A DNA stretch of 64,000 nucleotides. Origin: Linum tenue. Its lineage: Eukaryota; Streptophyta; Magnoliopsida; Malpighiales; Linaceae. The position numbers were made by a program, and so were the translations under genes. This document shows, piece by piece, positions 21,813 through 33,690 of the stretch. Where the stretch lies: NCBI GenBank assembly GCA_946122785.1, contig CAMGYJ010000002.1, positions 15,574,839-15,638,838 of the forward strand, read 5' to 3'. Each line of letters opens with the position of its first letter. Positions within the stretch are counted from its first letter, which is position 1. The notes beneath the pieces were generated by a model that saw only the letters and a list, made by a program, of their open reading frames with translations, was not told the origin of the DNA and ran no database searches.

Positions 21813-22121
21813 TGTAGAAAACGTATGACGCAGAAAGAAGAACACGAGGACAAGATTTACGTGGTATCCCTGTTCGTTGTGAACAGGACTAATCCACGGT
21901 GAGCTCGGAACGAGCTCACGGACTGAGTTTGTATTAATGACTGCGTGACCTAGCTTGCTTTGACAGGAGACCCAAAGCTAAGCTTATATAGTGACGTAGG
22001 GAAAAACTAATTCCCTTTGAGTAATGACTCGGTTTTCCTTTACTATAGCAACTAGGAAACATAGATACAGTAGGACACAAAGACTTGGTTACTTGGGACA
22101 CAAGGCAAAGTAACCGCAACA
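21813..22121 (-). repeat. 3' LTR of copia element
   Basis: The 309-bp unit runs TG to CA and joins the pseudogene after GTTCCT. Directly beyond 22121 the minus strand reads TTGAGGGGGAG, a polypurine tract that marks the start of a 3' LTR. The partner LTR is missing. Confidence 0.85.
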
Positions 22122-24684
22122 CTCCCCCTCAAGCGAAAGCATGAATGTCCAACATGCCGAGCTTGGAAAGAAGATGACTGAACTGATCCACGCTTAAGCC
22201 CTTTGTGAACAAATCTGCAGGCTGGTCATGATTGGCGATCTTGCAGGGAGCAATATCGGCAAAAGAACACGTTCGCGAACAAAATAGCAATCCATCTCAA
22301 CGTGTTTGGTACGCTCATGAAACACAAGGTTAGCAGAGATGTGCAGGGCGGCTTGATTATCACAATGAAGAGGAGTGGCAATCGTGGAAGGGTGACCAAG
22401 CTCGGAGAGCAACCAACGGAGCCAAATTATCTCACTGATAGTGGTATCCATGGCTCTATACTCGGCCTCAGCAGATGACCGGGCAACGACTGACTGTTTC
22501 TTAGTGCGCCAAGAGATGGGAGCACCGCCAAGACTAATGAAATAACCAGTAGTGGAGCGGCGGGTGGTAGGACAACCACCCCAATCCGCGTCACAGTAAG
22601 CCTCGAGACGAAGAGGGTTCTGAGCTGGAAAGAAGAGACCACGGCCAGGAGATTGCTTTAGGTAGCGCAAAATACATACAGAAGCATCAACGTGAGCCTG
22701 AGTAGGTGCATGAACTGCCTGACTCAGAATATTTACTGCGTACTGGATGTCGGGATCGGGAGCTGGGGATGAAGGAGCACGACCCAGGCGATGATTTTTC
22801 TCAATAGGGGTGGCACATGGACGAGTTCCTTCGAGCCCACAGTCGGCGAGACTTACGTTGGTTCAGCACAACACCCTGACGAGAACGAGCAACTTCGATA
22901 CCCAGGAAATACTTCAAGTTACCCAGATCCTTGATAGTGAACTCGGCATGAAGAAAATCCTTGACCTGCTGCATAAAATGCTCATCATTGCCGGCGAGAA
23001 TGACGTCGTCGACATATATAAGCGCAGCCACAAAACTAGAACCATACCGATAGGTGAATAACGAGTGATCCGCACGGATTTGAACAAACCGCAACCCAAG
23101 TAGTGCACGTGAAAAACGTTGGTACCAATTCCTTGATGCCTGACGAAGACCGTAGAGAGACTTCTGCAACCGACATACACGAGAATCACCAGGACGAGAA
23201 AAACCTTGAGGAACTCTCATGTAAACCTCTTCTTGAAGATCGCCGTGTAAAAACGCATTATTGACGTCGAGCTGATGGAGAAACCAGTTCTGACTGATGG
23301 CAACGGCAATCAAGCAACGAACAGTGACAAGTTTGGCAACGGGAGCGAAAGTATCATGATAATCGATACCTTCGATCTGGGTGAAACCTTTTGCCACTAG
23401 ACGAGCTTTATACCGGTCGACAGAGCTGTCAGGTTTGAATTTGACCTTGTAGACCCATTTGCAGTCGACGATACGTTTACCAGGCGGTGCATTTGCTAAC
23501 ACCCATGTTCCGTTGGCCTCTAGAGCATCGATTTCTTCTTGCATGGCTTTGCTCCAATGCTCATAACGGATGGCCTGCCATAAGTACGTGGGTTCAAACG
23601 TAGCAGAGACATTGGCTACAAAAGCACGATGATTAGGAGAGAGTCTCTCATATGTGACGTGATTGCCGAGAGGATAAAGAGAGGCATGCTGCGCATGCAG
23701 ACGTAAACTAGGGAGGTCCGTGTCATAGTCTTGGAGACGAACCGGAGGACGAGAGACACGCGTGCTGTGACGTGGCACGGGCTCGGTCGGAGTTGCGGCC
23801 GAGGGCGATGGAATGGCAGCATCATTGATGATGCTGGGACCGAGAGAGTTGGCGGGAGAGGAGGATGGAATGGGGGACGAGCTGGACGAGGCAGGAGGGC
23901 TGCTCGCGTGTGGACTGGAGGGCGAGCTGGGCGTGTCGGGAGTGGAGAAGGATGCTGGTGGAGAAGCTGGAGCTTGGGAAGTGATGCCAGCAAGATCATC
24001 CTCCTCACGAGAGGAAACCACTCCCTGCACCATGTCAAAAACGCCAAGATCGGCAGGCTCTTCGTCATCCTCATCATGTGGCCAAGATATGGACGAAACC
24101 TGGGAAGGCAATGCTGCCGACGTCCCTAGCTTTTGGAATGGGAAGACTCCTTCCAAGAAAAAAACGTCACGGGAAGTGTAAATGGCCCGTCGAGCAACAT
24201 CAAAAATCCGATATCCCCGCTGATGCGCAGGGTATCCTACAAAAATGCCGGGCTTCCCACGAGCTGCGAATTTGGAAAGACCAGGACGCGTATCCTTGGC
24301 ATAGACGAGGCAGCCGAAGGTTCGCAGGTGATCAAATTTCGGACGATGACCGAGAAGAACTTCGTGGGGAGTTCGATTCTGAATGGTGACAAGTGGCAAA
24401 CAATTAATGAGATACGCTGCTGTAAGGATGCACTCACCCCAAAAATGAATCAGTAGACCAGCATGAAATCGGAGTGCGCGTGCAGTGTCGAGAAGGTGTC
24501 GATGTTTTCTTTCAACGATCCCATTTTGCTGCGGAGTGTGAACACAAGAAGTCTGAAGAATAATCCCGTTCTGTTCATAAAACTCACGTAGCTCAGGAGT
24601 ACTGAATTCTCTGCCATTATCGGCCTGGACGCGCTTGACACTTTTCCCATACTGCGTTCTGACTTGATTGAAAAACATGAGAAG
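21813..24684 (-). mobile_element. Ty1/copia retrotransposon, 5'-truncated
   Basis: On the minus strand the order is integrase (QADNGREF, TPQQNGIVERKHRHLLD), reverse transcriptase (IYVDDVILAGND), RNase H (YCDADWGG, SSAEAEYRAM) and the 3' LTR. That integrase-RT-RNase H order defines Ty1/copia. Gag, protease and the 5' LTR are gone. A small deletion and frameshift lie near 22830, between RT and RNase H. The Ser/Pro-rich linker after integrase is usual for plant copia. The 5' edge at 24684 joins sulfotransferase sequence directly. Confidence 0.92.
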
Positions 24685-24936
24685 GTGTCGAGTGTGGGAA
24701 CTACCTCGTGGGGGTTCTTCTTTGCCAGTAGGTCCTGTTCTGCTTCTTTGTCGAGGAGGATGTTGTAACAAAGAACCTTGAGCCATTGTCGTTCCTGTTT
24801 TGCGGAACGTCGTCAAGAGGATGTCGTCGCTTCTCGACTCGAATCGTGACTTGAAGGCAGCCATGCCGTCCGCAAGCGGCACCTGGTACCAAAAGCCATC
24901 TATCTGGCGGATTTGGTGAGAGCTCCAAAACAACAA
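22801..24936 (-). pseudogene. Chimeric open frame, sulfotransferase fused to copia pol
   Basis: One uninterrupted frame of 711 codons begins with about 50 sulfotransferase residues (LLFWSSHQIRQ to RKTGTT), passes through about 35 residues of shifted sulfotransferase sequence, and continues in phase into copia integrase and reverse transcriptase. Its first Met is internal to the old gene. I see no evidence that it is expressed. The fusion is most simply an accident of the deletion that joined the two. Confidence 0.7.
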
Positions 24937-24975
24937 CTCCGTCGGAGGTTGCTGATTGCTCGTCGGATTGAGGCG

Positions 24976-25275
24976 ATAGGAGGAACCGTATAACCCGGCC
25001 GGGAACCGGACTGAGACCGGATAGCAAACAATATGATCTCATATTCGGGCTTATATTTGAGGTAAAAAAACCGGATAAGAGACCCCAACACTCAAATCCC
25101 CACAAGCTCAATCTAAAATCAAGATCAAATTGGGACCGGATCGGGTCAAGACCGGACCGGATCAAGACCGGAATGTATCAATTCAATCTATGGTCCTTAT
25201 ATTTCCGAAAAGACCGAACTGAGACCAGATCAATTTGGTCCAATTTAACTGGACCGGACCGTATAGCCACCCCTA
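24976..25275. mobile_element. TIR element, ACCGGACCG-rich MITE
   Basis: The segment interrupts DNA that is continuous upstream of the sulfotransferase at 53648. Its ends are imperfectly inverted (TAGGAGGAACCGTATAACC and GGTTATACGG-like at the right, ending CCACCCCTA). It is rich in GGACCGG and ACCGG motifs. GCGA flanks both sides, but a full target duplication is not clear. A relative lies at about 36570-36926. Confidence 0.6.
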
Positions 25276-25279
25276 GCGA

Positions 25280-25375
25280 TGTTGCAATATATACTTGCAA
25301 ATTGCAATATACAGAAGGTGACAACTGACAACTCTACCATCAGGCTCGTTCCCGTGCTCTATTTAACAACCTAAT
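25280..25375 (-). promoter_or_regulatory. Conserved sulfotransferase promoter block, orphaned
   Basis: The sequence around GGTGACAACT, CAGGCTCGTTCCCGTGCTC and TATTTAACAA is shared with the regions upstream of 53648 and 46409. It belonged to pseudogene 2 and is now separated from it by the TIR element at 24976-25275. Confidence 0.6.
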
Positions 25376-25608
25376 CTGATTTCTTACAATTATTTGAATG
25401 AAGAAGTTTGATTGTTTCTTATTTCAAGTTTTTATGTTTTGGAATTGGATTACGAATTCACGAAGGATGATGTATGTATTGAGTTTATGTTTTATAATTA
25501 TTATCCTATGTTAACAATATAGAATTTAGTTAAATTATTTTGATTTATTTTGTATGATTATATTTTATTATTATAAAACAAAAGGTGACGTGTGGAGGTT
25601 GTTGGTGG

Positions 25609-26414
25609 CAGAGGCGGAGGACCCATCTGGGTCGGGGAGAAAAATTGTAAATTAGGTATAATAGTTAATTCGGTATGAAAAATAACACATATTTTATTGA
25701 AAATGGTTGAAATCTCAAATATTTGATGTATGATTTATAAGTTATGTATTGACATATTCAATGTTTTTATAACGAGTTATGTACAATGACAATAATTCAT
25801 ATGATCCCACAAAATTAAAGTGTATTTGTCCAATTATATCTTGAAAAAATTTCCATCAAATTATAGCTAATTTATAAAAAAAAGTTTATTTCACTCAAGG
25901 ATAGGGAGAGTGTAACAGGCGACTTCTAAGGACAAAAATGACTAAAACAGTATAAAAATTAATTGAGAAAGAAATTTAAGGCACTTCTAATTGAGCATGG
26001 TTGTCCGAAAGATCATATGTTCGAATCTTGGCGATCTCATTTGTTAAACACATGATATTCGGATTTTCAAAAAATTTAAGCACATATAAGTTGGTTTTCG
26101 TTAGCGGAGAAGTGTTAGAAATACTAAACAGTATAAGTAAATTATTAAATCTTTCACAACAACTCGAGTTATTGATACTAAATGATCTTGACGAATAACA
26201 CCATTCAAAAGCAAATGTCTAACTGAATCGTTAATAATTGTTTGATACATATAGAGTGATATTCTTTATAGTTTAGACATATATTTAATTTACCAAGTTT
26301 TTGTAAATACAATATAAAAGGGTGATTTATTTAAAAGTGTTAACAAAACTATTCTATTGTATGTATTTTTTTCCAAATGAACCCACCCTCGACAAAATCC
26401 TGGCTATGCCCCTG
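25609..26414. mobile_element. hAT-like element, CAGAGGCGGAGG type
   Basis: The segment starts CAGAGGCGGAGG and ends GGCTATGCCCCTG, a partly inverted pair. The flanks read GTTGGTGG (25601-25608) and GTTGGCAG (26415-26422), a possible decayed 8-bp duplication. The paralogous segment near 54000-54015 lacks the element. Only short chance frames occur inside. Confidence 0.6.
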
Positions 26415-26443
26415 GTTGGCAGTTAATGGTTAATTGTAATACT

Positions 26444-26671
26444 TTTATCTATTACCCAGGAACCTCAGCCACACGTGCCACTTTGTGACAGCACGTCCTA
26501 CTAAATCAGGGGCCACCTGCAATCAAATTCAACGCCAACGGGACTTTGCCCCTAGCAGTTTTGTACCTCCGTGAACACCAACATGCCTCGCTTGGATTCG
26601 AACCTGGGATCTGCAACTCCCAATCCTTCAATATCGGGACAGCTTTACCATTAAACTATCTTAACTTTGGT
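26444..26671 (-). mobile_element. tRNA-derived SINE
   Basis: A 16-bp duplication GGTTAATTGTAATACT flanks a 228-bp body (26428-26443 and 26672-26687). On the minus strand the 5' part has tRNA-type promoter boxes: an A-box-like TAGTTTAATGG and a B box GGTTCGAATCC about 45 bases later. Long target duplication plus internal pol III boxes is the SINE signature. The paralogous segment near 54020 has a single uninterrupted site. Confidence 0.82.
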
Positions 26672-27100
26672 GGTTAATTGTAATACTAATCGTTAACCAA
26701 ATTGCTTATGTTATTAGCACCCATAATACTAATAGAGGGTCAACTTAGTGAATTACCTCATCAAAGTATAAGTATATATATTATAGCTAATCGTTTTTTT
26801 TTTTCCATTGTCTAACAGAACATTTGCTATACACAGTAGACATTGGAGCATTCTGACTTTAATTTTGTGAGTTTTTATTGTCACACAAAGGTCAATGGTT
26901 TCGAAAGGTTTGTCATACACCAAGTTGCCATTGACCATTGTGAAAGTGACTTTACATCAACCTGATTTGTGAATTATTCTAAAGCGTTAGACCATCCACA
27001 TTCATCAAATACAATTTATGTTTCATGTGGTATCTATTGTCACATCAATAACTTTTGTAATTCCACTATATACCAATTTTATTTCTCTTCTTCAATGAAA

Positions 27101-28765
27101 CTAGCATGGCCCCGGTCATTTGGCCGGAGGAAGGTGAGATATGAAATTTGATAATGTAATTGGGTGTATAGCTTATTGTTGTATAGTTTTTTGTTTGGGA
27201 AACACGTGATAATAATAGTGAATTTTAGTATGAAAGAGACATGAATGATGCAACGAATAAAAAATCAGCATTATGAACCAAAATCAAGTATCTGTTACCT
27301 TGTGAAACAATATTGTTTCTGGTAATTTGATGAAGTGGACTAAGTTTTATAGAAACCAAATTCTAAAAATCGAATAAAAAATAGCATATTCCGCCGATTT
27401 TCGGGAAATGAGCATCTCATAATCGTTGCTAGCTTTTACTTGGCTCGTTAGCCGATTAATTTGCTTTATAAAACTTCCATCTTGTCATTATTGTGCTTTC
27501 TGGTTTTTTGCCAAACCATGATAAAATCTACATAAATCAAGAATGAACAACACGATTTGGGATAGGAACTATCGTTCCTGTATCCCTAGAAAATGGTAGT
27601 AAACACGGACTCACCTGCCAAACTGGTTTGGATTGAGATTTTTATCGGGTATCAGGGAACCATGTAATTATAAATTAGACTTGATCAAAACAGGCCAAAA
27701 CTTTAAATTCAGCCTGTTTGACCGACCCATGCCAAACTCTAATTATTCTTTACTTTTAAACTTTCTATTTGAAAATAAAAAATAATGAAAGAAAAGAGAT
27801 GACTGCAAATCGCCATTAGCACATCACTGATTCGGGAATAAAACTATAGAATTTCGAAAGAAAACTGAAAATGTTTAGGATCGTTTTAATGTTAAAAATA
27901 ATCAAATAGATATTTTTGTTTAGTTTTTTACTAACAAATACCAAACAATTCCCTATAATATACACTATATTTTAATCATTATGATATCAAATAATTACAT
28001 AATATATATTCAAAATGATAAAAATTGCACTAATTGGGTTGGTCGAGGTTGAACCATTGAATAACTTTAAAATACATTATATTTTAGCCACTAAGATATA
28101 AAATAATAGCATAATATATATTATGCTAGAGAAAATAGCTTGTTTTAGAATGACAAACCCATGATGTTCATTTGTTTTACTTGATGGGCAAATCCCGTGT
28201 AGGTCAGGCCCATTCAACTCTTTTATTTTATGATTAACGGTTAGCCCTTTAGAATCCATGTATTAGTTTATTGTTAAATTTTTTTATTTTTGGCAATAAA
28301 AAGGAGTATTGTTTTTGCCTTTTCATATATATTTTATCACCACGGAGAAATAAAAGGACTTAAAGAAAAAAAAATGACACTCATGGACCCGTTTAAATCC
28401 GCATGAGTACGGTAAGTTGGCCCGTTCACAGAGGAAAAAGAAAAAAATTGACACTCCCTATTCTACCCTTCTTACAAACGCTCATGGAGCAGGGAATTTG
28501 AAATGGGGAAATGGTTTTTTCACTCTGCGATTATATGTTTTGAATTTAAAAAGATACAACAAATGTATTTAGTGTGATTGGTTATGATATTTGCTTTTTT
28601 ATAAAGTGGTCATGGTTCGAATCATAGTAAGTGTCTTTTTAATGAATAAAAAGAAAGTAATTGTGAAGACCAAAATGTTCTTCCTACTTTCACTCTCGAT
28701 GCAGGAAATTTGAAATGGGACTTCAAATTTTCTCATTGGGCTTTTATTTATTGTGTAGATGTAGA
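27101..28765 (-). mobile_element. Helitron, non-autonomous, with empty site at 57300
   Basis: On the minus strand it starts TCTACATCTACAC at 28765 and ends with a hairpin (27112-27127) and CTAG at 27101, inserted between A and T with no duplication. The paralogous segment reads TTCAATGAAATTCAC across 57290-57305, exactly the two flanks joined. The 1665-bp element has no Rep/helicase frame. A second hairpin-CTAG end lies inside at about 27431, so an older terminus or nested copy is likely. Confidence 0.9.
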
Positions 28766-28967
28766 TTCACTTTCGATTTCATATGATGCACAACTGACCT
28801 TTTTAATACAATATAATTAACATGTTATCTATTATCTAACCTGCATCGTTAGACCATACAGATAACATTTGTATATGTATCAGGTTAACTATAATGACTT
28901 TTGTATTGAATATTATTGATTTGCTATATATACTTTGTATTTAGATGTAGTTGTGACATATTATTTC

Positions 28968-30140
28968 CAGGATTTTTTTTCTTCAGAAATAGCATTGTTG
29001 ATTTTTTTTACAAAAATAGTATCAGTCCCGAAAAATTACAAAAATAGCACCCTTTCTCGAAAACCGCCACCTCACCCCACGGTTTACACGAAAACCGCTA
29101 GGGGGGTGGTTTTCGATGAAATCCGCATGGTTACGGGGCGGTTTTGAAAACTGCTCGGGTTGGGGGCGGTTTGGTCCAAAACCGCTGCTCAACCCTGCGG
29201 TTTTGACCACAATTTTTTTTTTCCCGAAAAATCCTAACTTAGGTGGAAATTTCAAACGAACATATCTTTGTGTTCGGGTATCCGATCGTTGATATTTTTT
29301 TTTATTTCGCATAACTTTTTGAGATCTTGCAAGCTCGAAAAAATATAATTTGTTACCCCGAACGAGTTTTTTCCGATTTCGTCAAACTTTGGACGGCCAT
29401 AACTTTGTGCTCCAAAATCCGAACGTCATGAATTTTTTTTCATTTCGCATAACTTTTTAAGGACTACAACTTTTATCATAGACATAATTTCGGAATGTAC
29501 GTGGATTTTTGAAAAAGGAAGGTAAAGTTATTCCCAAAATCCTGTATATCCAATAATAATTTATGTTTTAAAAATTTCTTCCTAGGAAAAATTGTAGTCC
29601 TTCAAAACTTATGCGAAATGAAAAAAAAATCATGACGTTCGGATTTTGGAGCACAAATTATAGTTGTTCAAATTTATTGAGAATTTTTAGCGTTCAATGA
29701 CTAAATCTTTGTCAATATGTAATTGTTTCAACAATAGAGTTGTAGTTTGGTGGTGTCGATGTTGTGCTAAATTTAATTAACTATTTATATTATCATGGTT
29801 CGAACCACCACCTCCACAACATTTTGCTTTTTTTAATCTTTACTAAATAAAAAGATTTAATATAGGATGACAGTGTTTCAAACCAAGGACCTCTTGCATA
29901 CAGAGAGACAACTGAACTAGTTAGGCCAAGACCACATATGGTGATTATTTCAAAAAGAAAAATTTATTGCAAACCGCCCCGTGGGTGTCCGCTTTGCACC
30001 CAAACCGCTCCGGCCCCATGCGGTCAGTAAAACCGCCCCCACCCTGCGGTTTTCGAGAAAAGGTGTTATTTTTGGAATTTTTCGGGACTGGGTGCTATTT
30101 TTTGGGAAAAAAAATTAAAACAGTGTTACTTCTGGATAAA
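28968..30140. mobile_element. Long-TIR element, Mutator-like MITE candidate
   Basis: About 110 bases at the left (GGATTTTTT... CAGTCCCGAAAAATTACAAA...) are inverted at the right (...GAATTTTTCGGGACTGGG...CCAGAAGT). Just inside each end are GC-rich blocks with AAAACCGC motifs, and a second inner inverted pair brackets about 29390-29660 (CATAACTTTTTAAGGACTAC and its complement). No transposase is present. A flank repeat like ATTTCCA is seen on both sides, but no exact 9-bp duplication. Confidence 0.65.
29790..29945 (-). mobile_element. SINE-like fragment
   Basis: On the minus strand an A-box-like TAGTTCAGTTGTC is followed about 35 bases later by GGTTTGAAACAC, a degenerate B box, then AT-rich sequence. 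It resembles a tRNA-derived SINE lying inside the long-TIR element. No clear flanking duplication is seen. Confidence 0.4.
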
Positions 30141-30188
30141 GTCCAATTTCCATATATGTATATGTGTATGTGACTATGTGTACATGTA

Positions 30189-30960
30189 GGGCTGGTAAAC
30201 GGTTATCATGTTAGCGGTGTAACCAATAACTGAACCAGAACCGATTGTTAATGGTTACATCGATAATCGATTAAACAGTAAATGATCGGTTCCGGTAGCC
30301 AAATTTAGCTGATTACTACGATTAAACGGTTTGTAACCGATGATTAAATGGTTAACTAACTAACCGATTACGGTCATCCTCATGGTTAGCTAACTAACCT
30401 ACAAGGTCAATTGCATACCCTAGGTGTAATAGTAACTTAGGTTCAAATGAGAATATTTTAAAAAATGGGGTATAGAAGGAGCAAAATAGAAAGTTTGACT
30501 TGAGTACAATAGCTTGACAACAATTAGTAACATTTAACCTTCCATGTAATTTGGTGGGGTTATGAGTTCAGTAATTGTTGTTGGTTCTCTTATTCTTGTT
30601 TGCTTCTAATTTAATCAAATTTTACGGTAGAATGTTGTTATTGTGTACTTGTTTTGGATTGAGTTGATTATAGAGTGATATCTATGTTAAATTATTTTAT
30701 TCAATGACAACAACTTAAAAGAAGAACATATATGCTTGTAGAAAAGAATATACAAAATGCATAACTGAAAAAAAACAAAAGAGGAGGTCTTATATTGGCT
30801 AGGTTACCGATATGTTATTTTGGTATAACCTTGTTGAATCACTTGTTTAACGATTATTCGGTTATCAAAAAAATAACTGAAACCCGATTGTACAGTTACG
30901 GTTAACCGACTTATACGAACTGTGCGGTTAATGATAGGCACAAAGTGCTCGATAGTTATG
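30189..30960. mobile_element. Probable hAT-type MITE rich in CGGTTA motifs
   Basis: It begins TAGGGCTGGTAAACGG and is dense in ACCGATTA- and GGTTAACCG-type motifs at both ends (30200-30390 and 30800-30940). The same motif style marks 59935-60715. The right terminus is not clear, so the boundary is approximate. Confidence 0.4.
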
Positions 30961-31630
30961 AAAACCAAGATTAAAGCAGAAGGAACAACACAATATTTAC
31001 GTGACATACTTAACGAGTATCGTTGAGACTAATCCACGAAGAGGGCCAACCTCTCAGAGTCAATTGTATAATCTTGCAAAAGTTATTACGTACATCAGAG
31101 GCGTCTTGATTCAAAAAGGAAGGATTTGCTTCGATTTGTCGACGCAGCTAGCTCTGATGACCAACCCGGAGCAGAGCAAGAAAATCAAAATCACAAAAAT
31201 AGGGGATCTGGAAACCTACGAATAAGACAATGTTTACGTGTTTGTGAGATGGGCTTTTTTTAAAATAGGCCGACACCTAGGGTTTTGAAGGTTCTGGAGA
31301 CACCTGAAATGGATTAGGGAACACATGAGGATTTCGAAGATGATTGATCAATCTGGCGGAGGGCGCAGCGCCTCTGCTACTTAAGCTACAGGGAACCGCG
31401 GGGGAAGATACTGGAAGAAGAAGCAGAAACGGCCGGGTAGGATTTTGCAAGGGGTGGGTTTGATTTTAAGAAATTGAGAGGGTGAAGAGGGAAGGGAGTG
31501 GTGGGAAGATGGGTTATTGAAATTTTGAATTTTTTTTTTTTGTAGATTTGAGTTTTGGGATAGGGTGAAGCGGGAAGGGATTGGTGGGAAGAAAATTGGT
31601 TGAAAATTTTAGCGAAAGTTTAGTGGGAAG
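30961..31630. other. Possible LTR fragment and unassigned DNA
   Basis: The left part carries ACTAATCCACGAAGAGG and a nearby TTTACGTG, reminiscent of plant copia LTRs such as 21813-22121, but termini are lacking. From about 31380 the sequence is G-rich on the plus strand without an open frame. Nothing can be assigned firmly. Confidence 0.3.
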
Positions 31631-32099
31631 CAAGGTTGTCAACCCGCGGGTTGACCCGGACCCGGTCGAGCTAGTGGGTCAAGGGTTAATGGGTCAATCG
31701 TTTTAGCCCGGTTTGGCCCGGAAATATAGAAAGAGTCATTATATTGCACTTATCCTCATAAATTATATCAAATCTTATCTAACATATGAGTTATAACATA
31801 TAATATTACACCAAAATAACATATCGTACTTAGATTCAATATATAGTGAAAATTCACACACACTTATATAACATAAATATTCAAATGTTCAACTTAGTAT
31901 TCCAAAGATTGAGTTATAGGCGAAAAGAAAAATTGGAAAATAGGCGCATTTCACAAACTAAAGAAAAAATGACAAAATTTGACCTCCAACCCGGTACCTA
32001 ATAGCGGTCGGCCCGGCGGGTGCGTGCGGCCCGTTTTTCTCACCTGGTTAGCGTCAAATTGGGTCGACCCGTGGGTCAACCCGCGGGTTGACAACCTTG
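31631..32099. mobile_element. hAT-type MITE, CAAGGTTGTCAACCCG family
   Basis: Perfect inverted ends of 25 bases, starting CAAGGTTGTCAACCCGCGGG, bound 469 bp. The 8-bp duplication GTGGGAAG flanks it (31623-31630, 32100-32107). No coding capacity. A diverged relative sits at 55240-55609. Confidence 0.92.
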
Positions 32100-32239
32100 G
32101 TGGGAAGCATTCCCGCAAAAATGAAAAATGAGACACAAAAACAAAAAACAAAAAATCACATTTGTGCCGAATGCCGATGAATACCCAACACAAAAGTTAA
32201 TCGACACAAATAATTAGGAAATTATGTCGTCATAACCGA

Positions 32240-32651
32240 TACAAATGTAACTGACATAAATTGAAAAAATATTAGTGTCGCTTAAGCAAGCAACATAAGT
32301 TTTCGAAAAGTTACGCTACGATCGGATAACCAAGCACAAAGTTACGCTACTTCTTGAAAAGTTATGCGGAATCAAAAAACATTTCGCTACGAGCGGATAA
32401 CCGAGCACAAAGTTACGTTCGTTTAAAGTTTCGACACAGTTTAGGCCTTCACAGCGGTCGAGAACGCGATGAAGCATTCACCGCCGTGCTTTGCAGCTGT
32501 GGGAAACCGCCTTCCTCTACAGCGGTGATGCAATCACCGCCTTCCTTTGCCGTGATGAATGCCCAAACATGTGTAGATTGAGAATTTTTTTCATAACGCG
32601 TATATTTTGAGAAGTTTTTTAAAAAACATATTAATTTTGGAATTTTTTCCC
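32240..32651. mobile_element. Fragment of CACCGC-rich Mutator-like MITE
   Basis: The right part (GCCCAAACATGTGTAGATTG, then TTTTGAGAAG and TTTTTTCCC) matches the right end of the element at 56704-57259, and the centre has the same alternating CACCGC/GCGGTGA motifs. The left TIR is not recognisable. Confidence 0.5.
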
Positions 32652-32766
32652 TTTTTACGAGGTGGCAACTTTTCGAGCTCCAATTGATTATTTCAAAGAA
32701 TTTAAGCTTTATAGGTTTCGGCTCCAATAACTACTCAAGCATCTCCTTCCTGAGCACTTCTACTAT

Positions 32767-33045
32767 GCTATATAGTATTGGTGCTTTAATGTACAACTTA
32801 AAGTTGTACCATAACATTAAATGTATAAGTTTAGGTGGTACCATAAAGCAATTTATACACTTATGTTATGGCACAACTTTACAACTTAAAGTTGTACCAT
32901 CACATAAAGGTACAAGTTTAAGTTGTACCATAAAAGAATTTGTACAAAAAGTAAAGGTACAATCTGAAGTTGTACTATAACGTAAATGTACAATTTGAAG
33001 TTCTACCATAAAAGCAAAAATCTATAGCACAAATACTATATAGCA
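32767..33045. mobile_element. MITE with TATGCTATATAGTATT ends
   Basis: Inverted ends near TGCTATATAGTATT (32767) and AATACTATATAGCA (33025-33045) bound a series of GTACAACTTNAAGTTGTACC palindromes. It is the compact form of the repeat field inside the CACTA element (14140-15100). Target duplication not determined. Confidence 0.6.
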
Positions 33046-33646
33046 TTGTAAAATTTCTCCTCCCTCTATCCCTCAGGCTCCAATTCACACTCTGTCCCTC
33101 AGGCTCCAATTCACACTCTATTTTCAAAACTTCGGCTACTCTACTGAAAGCTTTGAAATTATAGCTAGGCATAGAAATTAGTGATATTGAAATGATAGTA
33201 GGGATACGGTAATCACCTTGGTTAATAAGGGCCAACTGAGTATAACAAACAAATTATTAATTATTTTTTTAATAAATTACATATTAGGAAATTACATAAA
33301 TATATTAACTATAATTTATTTCTTTCTTTCTCTCACTTCCACAATCTTCAGTCAGATCTCTCTTCCTTATTTTTCTCAATCTTTCCTTAATTTCGTTCAG
33401 CCAAACTAATACATCTGCAACAACAAAACAATAAATCAATACCAATTCATTAAAAACATACTACCATTGCACAAAACATCAATACCATTCGAGAAATAAA
33501 ACTACTATTATTTCACAAAACACTAATACCATTGCAAATTTAATCAAAACCAATGCGACAAAACAAAAAACAATATTATACCTTTTCATAAAATTAAACA
33601 AACAAATAACCACTACCAAAATAAAACAAAAAAAAATACATCTAGG

Positions 33647-33647
<1 letters not shown>
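33046..33647. other. Intergenic, AT-rich
   Basis: A 26-base phrase (CCCTCAGGCTCCAATTCACA...) is tandemly duplicated at about 33069-33120. The rest is AC/AT-rich low-complexity DNA with repeated ATACCATT and CAAAAC words. No gene or terminus found. Confidence 0.4.

Positions 33648-33688
<41 letters not shown>
33648..33688. repeat. (TA)n microsatellite
   Basis: Uninterrupted TA dinucleotides over 41 bases, followed shortly by a GA run at 33700-33711. Confidence 0.95.

Positions 33689-33690
<2 letters not shown>

Larger units (their letters stand above)
21704..24963 (-). pseudogene. Sulfotransferase pseudogene 2, middle replaced by copia
   Basis: The C-terminal part (21704-21812, ending LSLDD) and the N-terminal part (24685-24963, from the start to about VVPTLDT) belong to a sulfotransferase like the copy at 52722-53648. 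Between them lies a 5'-truncated copia element, and about 180 central codons, including the catalytic His, are missing. The start codon has become ACG (24961-24963). A one-base insertion just after KTGTT shifts the frame. A single deletion that took the 5' half of an inserted copia and the middle of the gene would explain the layout. Confidence 0.88.
24685..28905. repeat. Segmental duplication, copy A
   Basis: From the sulfotransferase N terminus outwards, blocks of this stretch match, in the same order and orientation, the stretch from 53370 to about 57455: 25276-25608, 26688-27100 and 28766-28905. The differences are mostly transposon insertions private to one copy. This shows that gene and upstream DNA were duplicated together. 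Confidence 0.82.

Noticed and set aside
23616..24181. Open frames antisense to and overlapping the copia integrase-RT linker
   Set aside because: Low-complexity Ser/Pro coding sequence gives open shadow frames; no similarity of their own.
26444..26671. A functional tRNA gene from the A- and B-box motifs
   Set aside because: No cloverleaf can be formed and the segment has a 16-bp target duplication, so it is a SINE.
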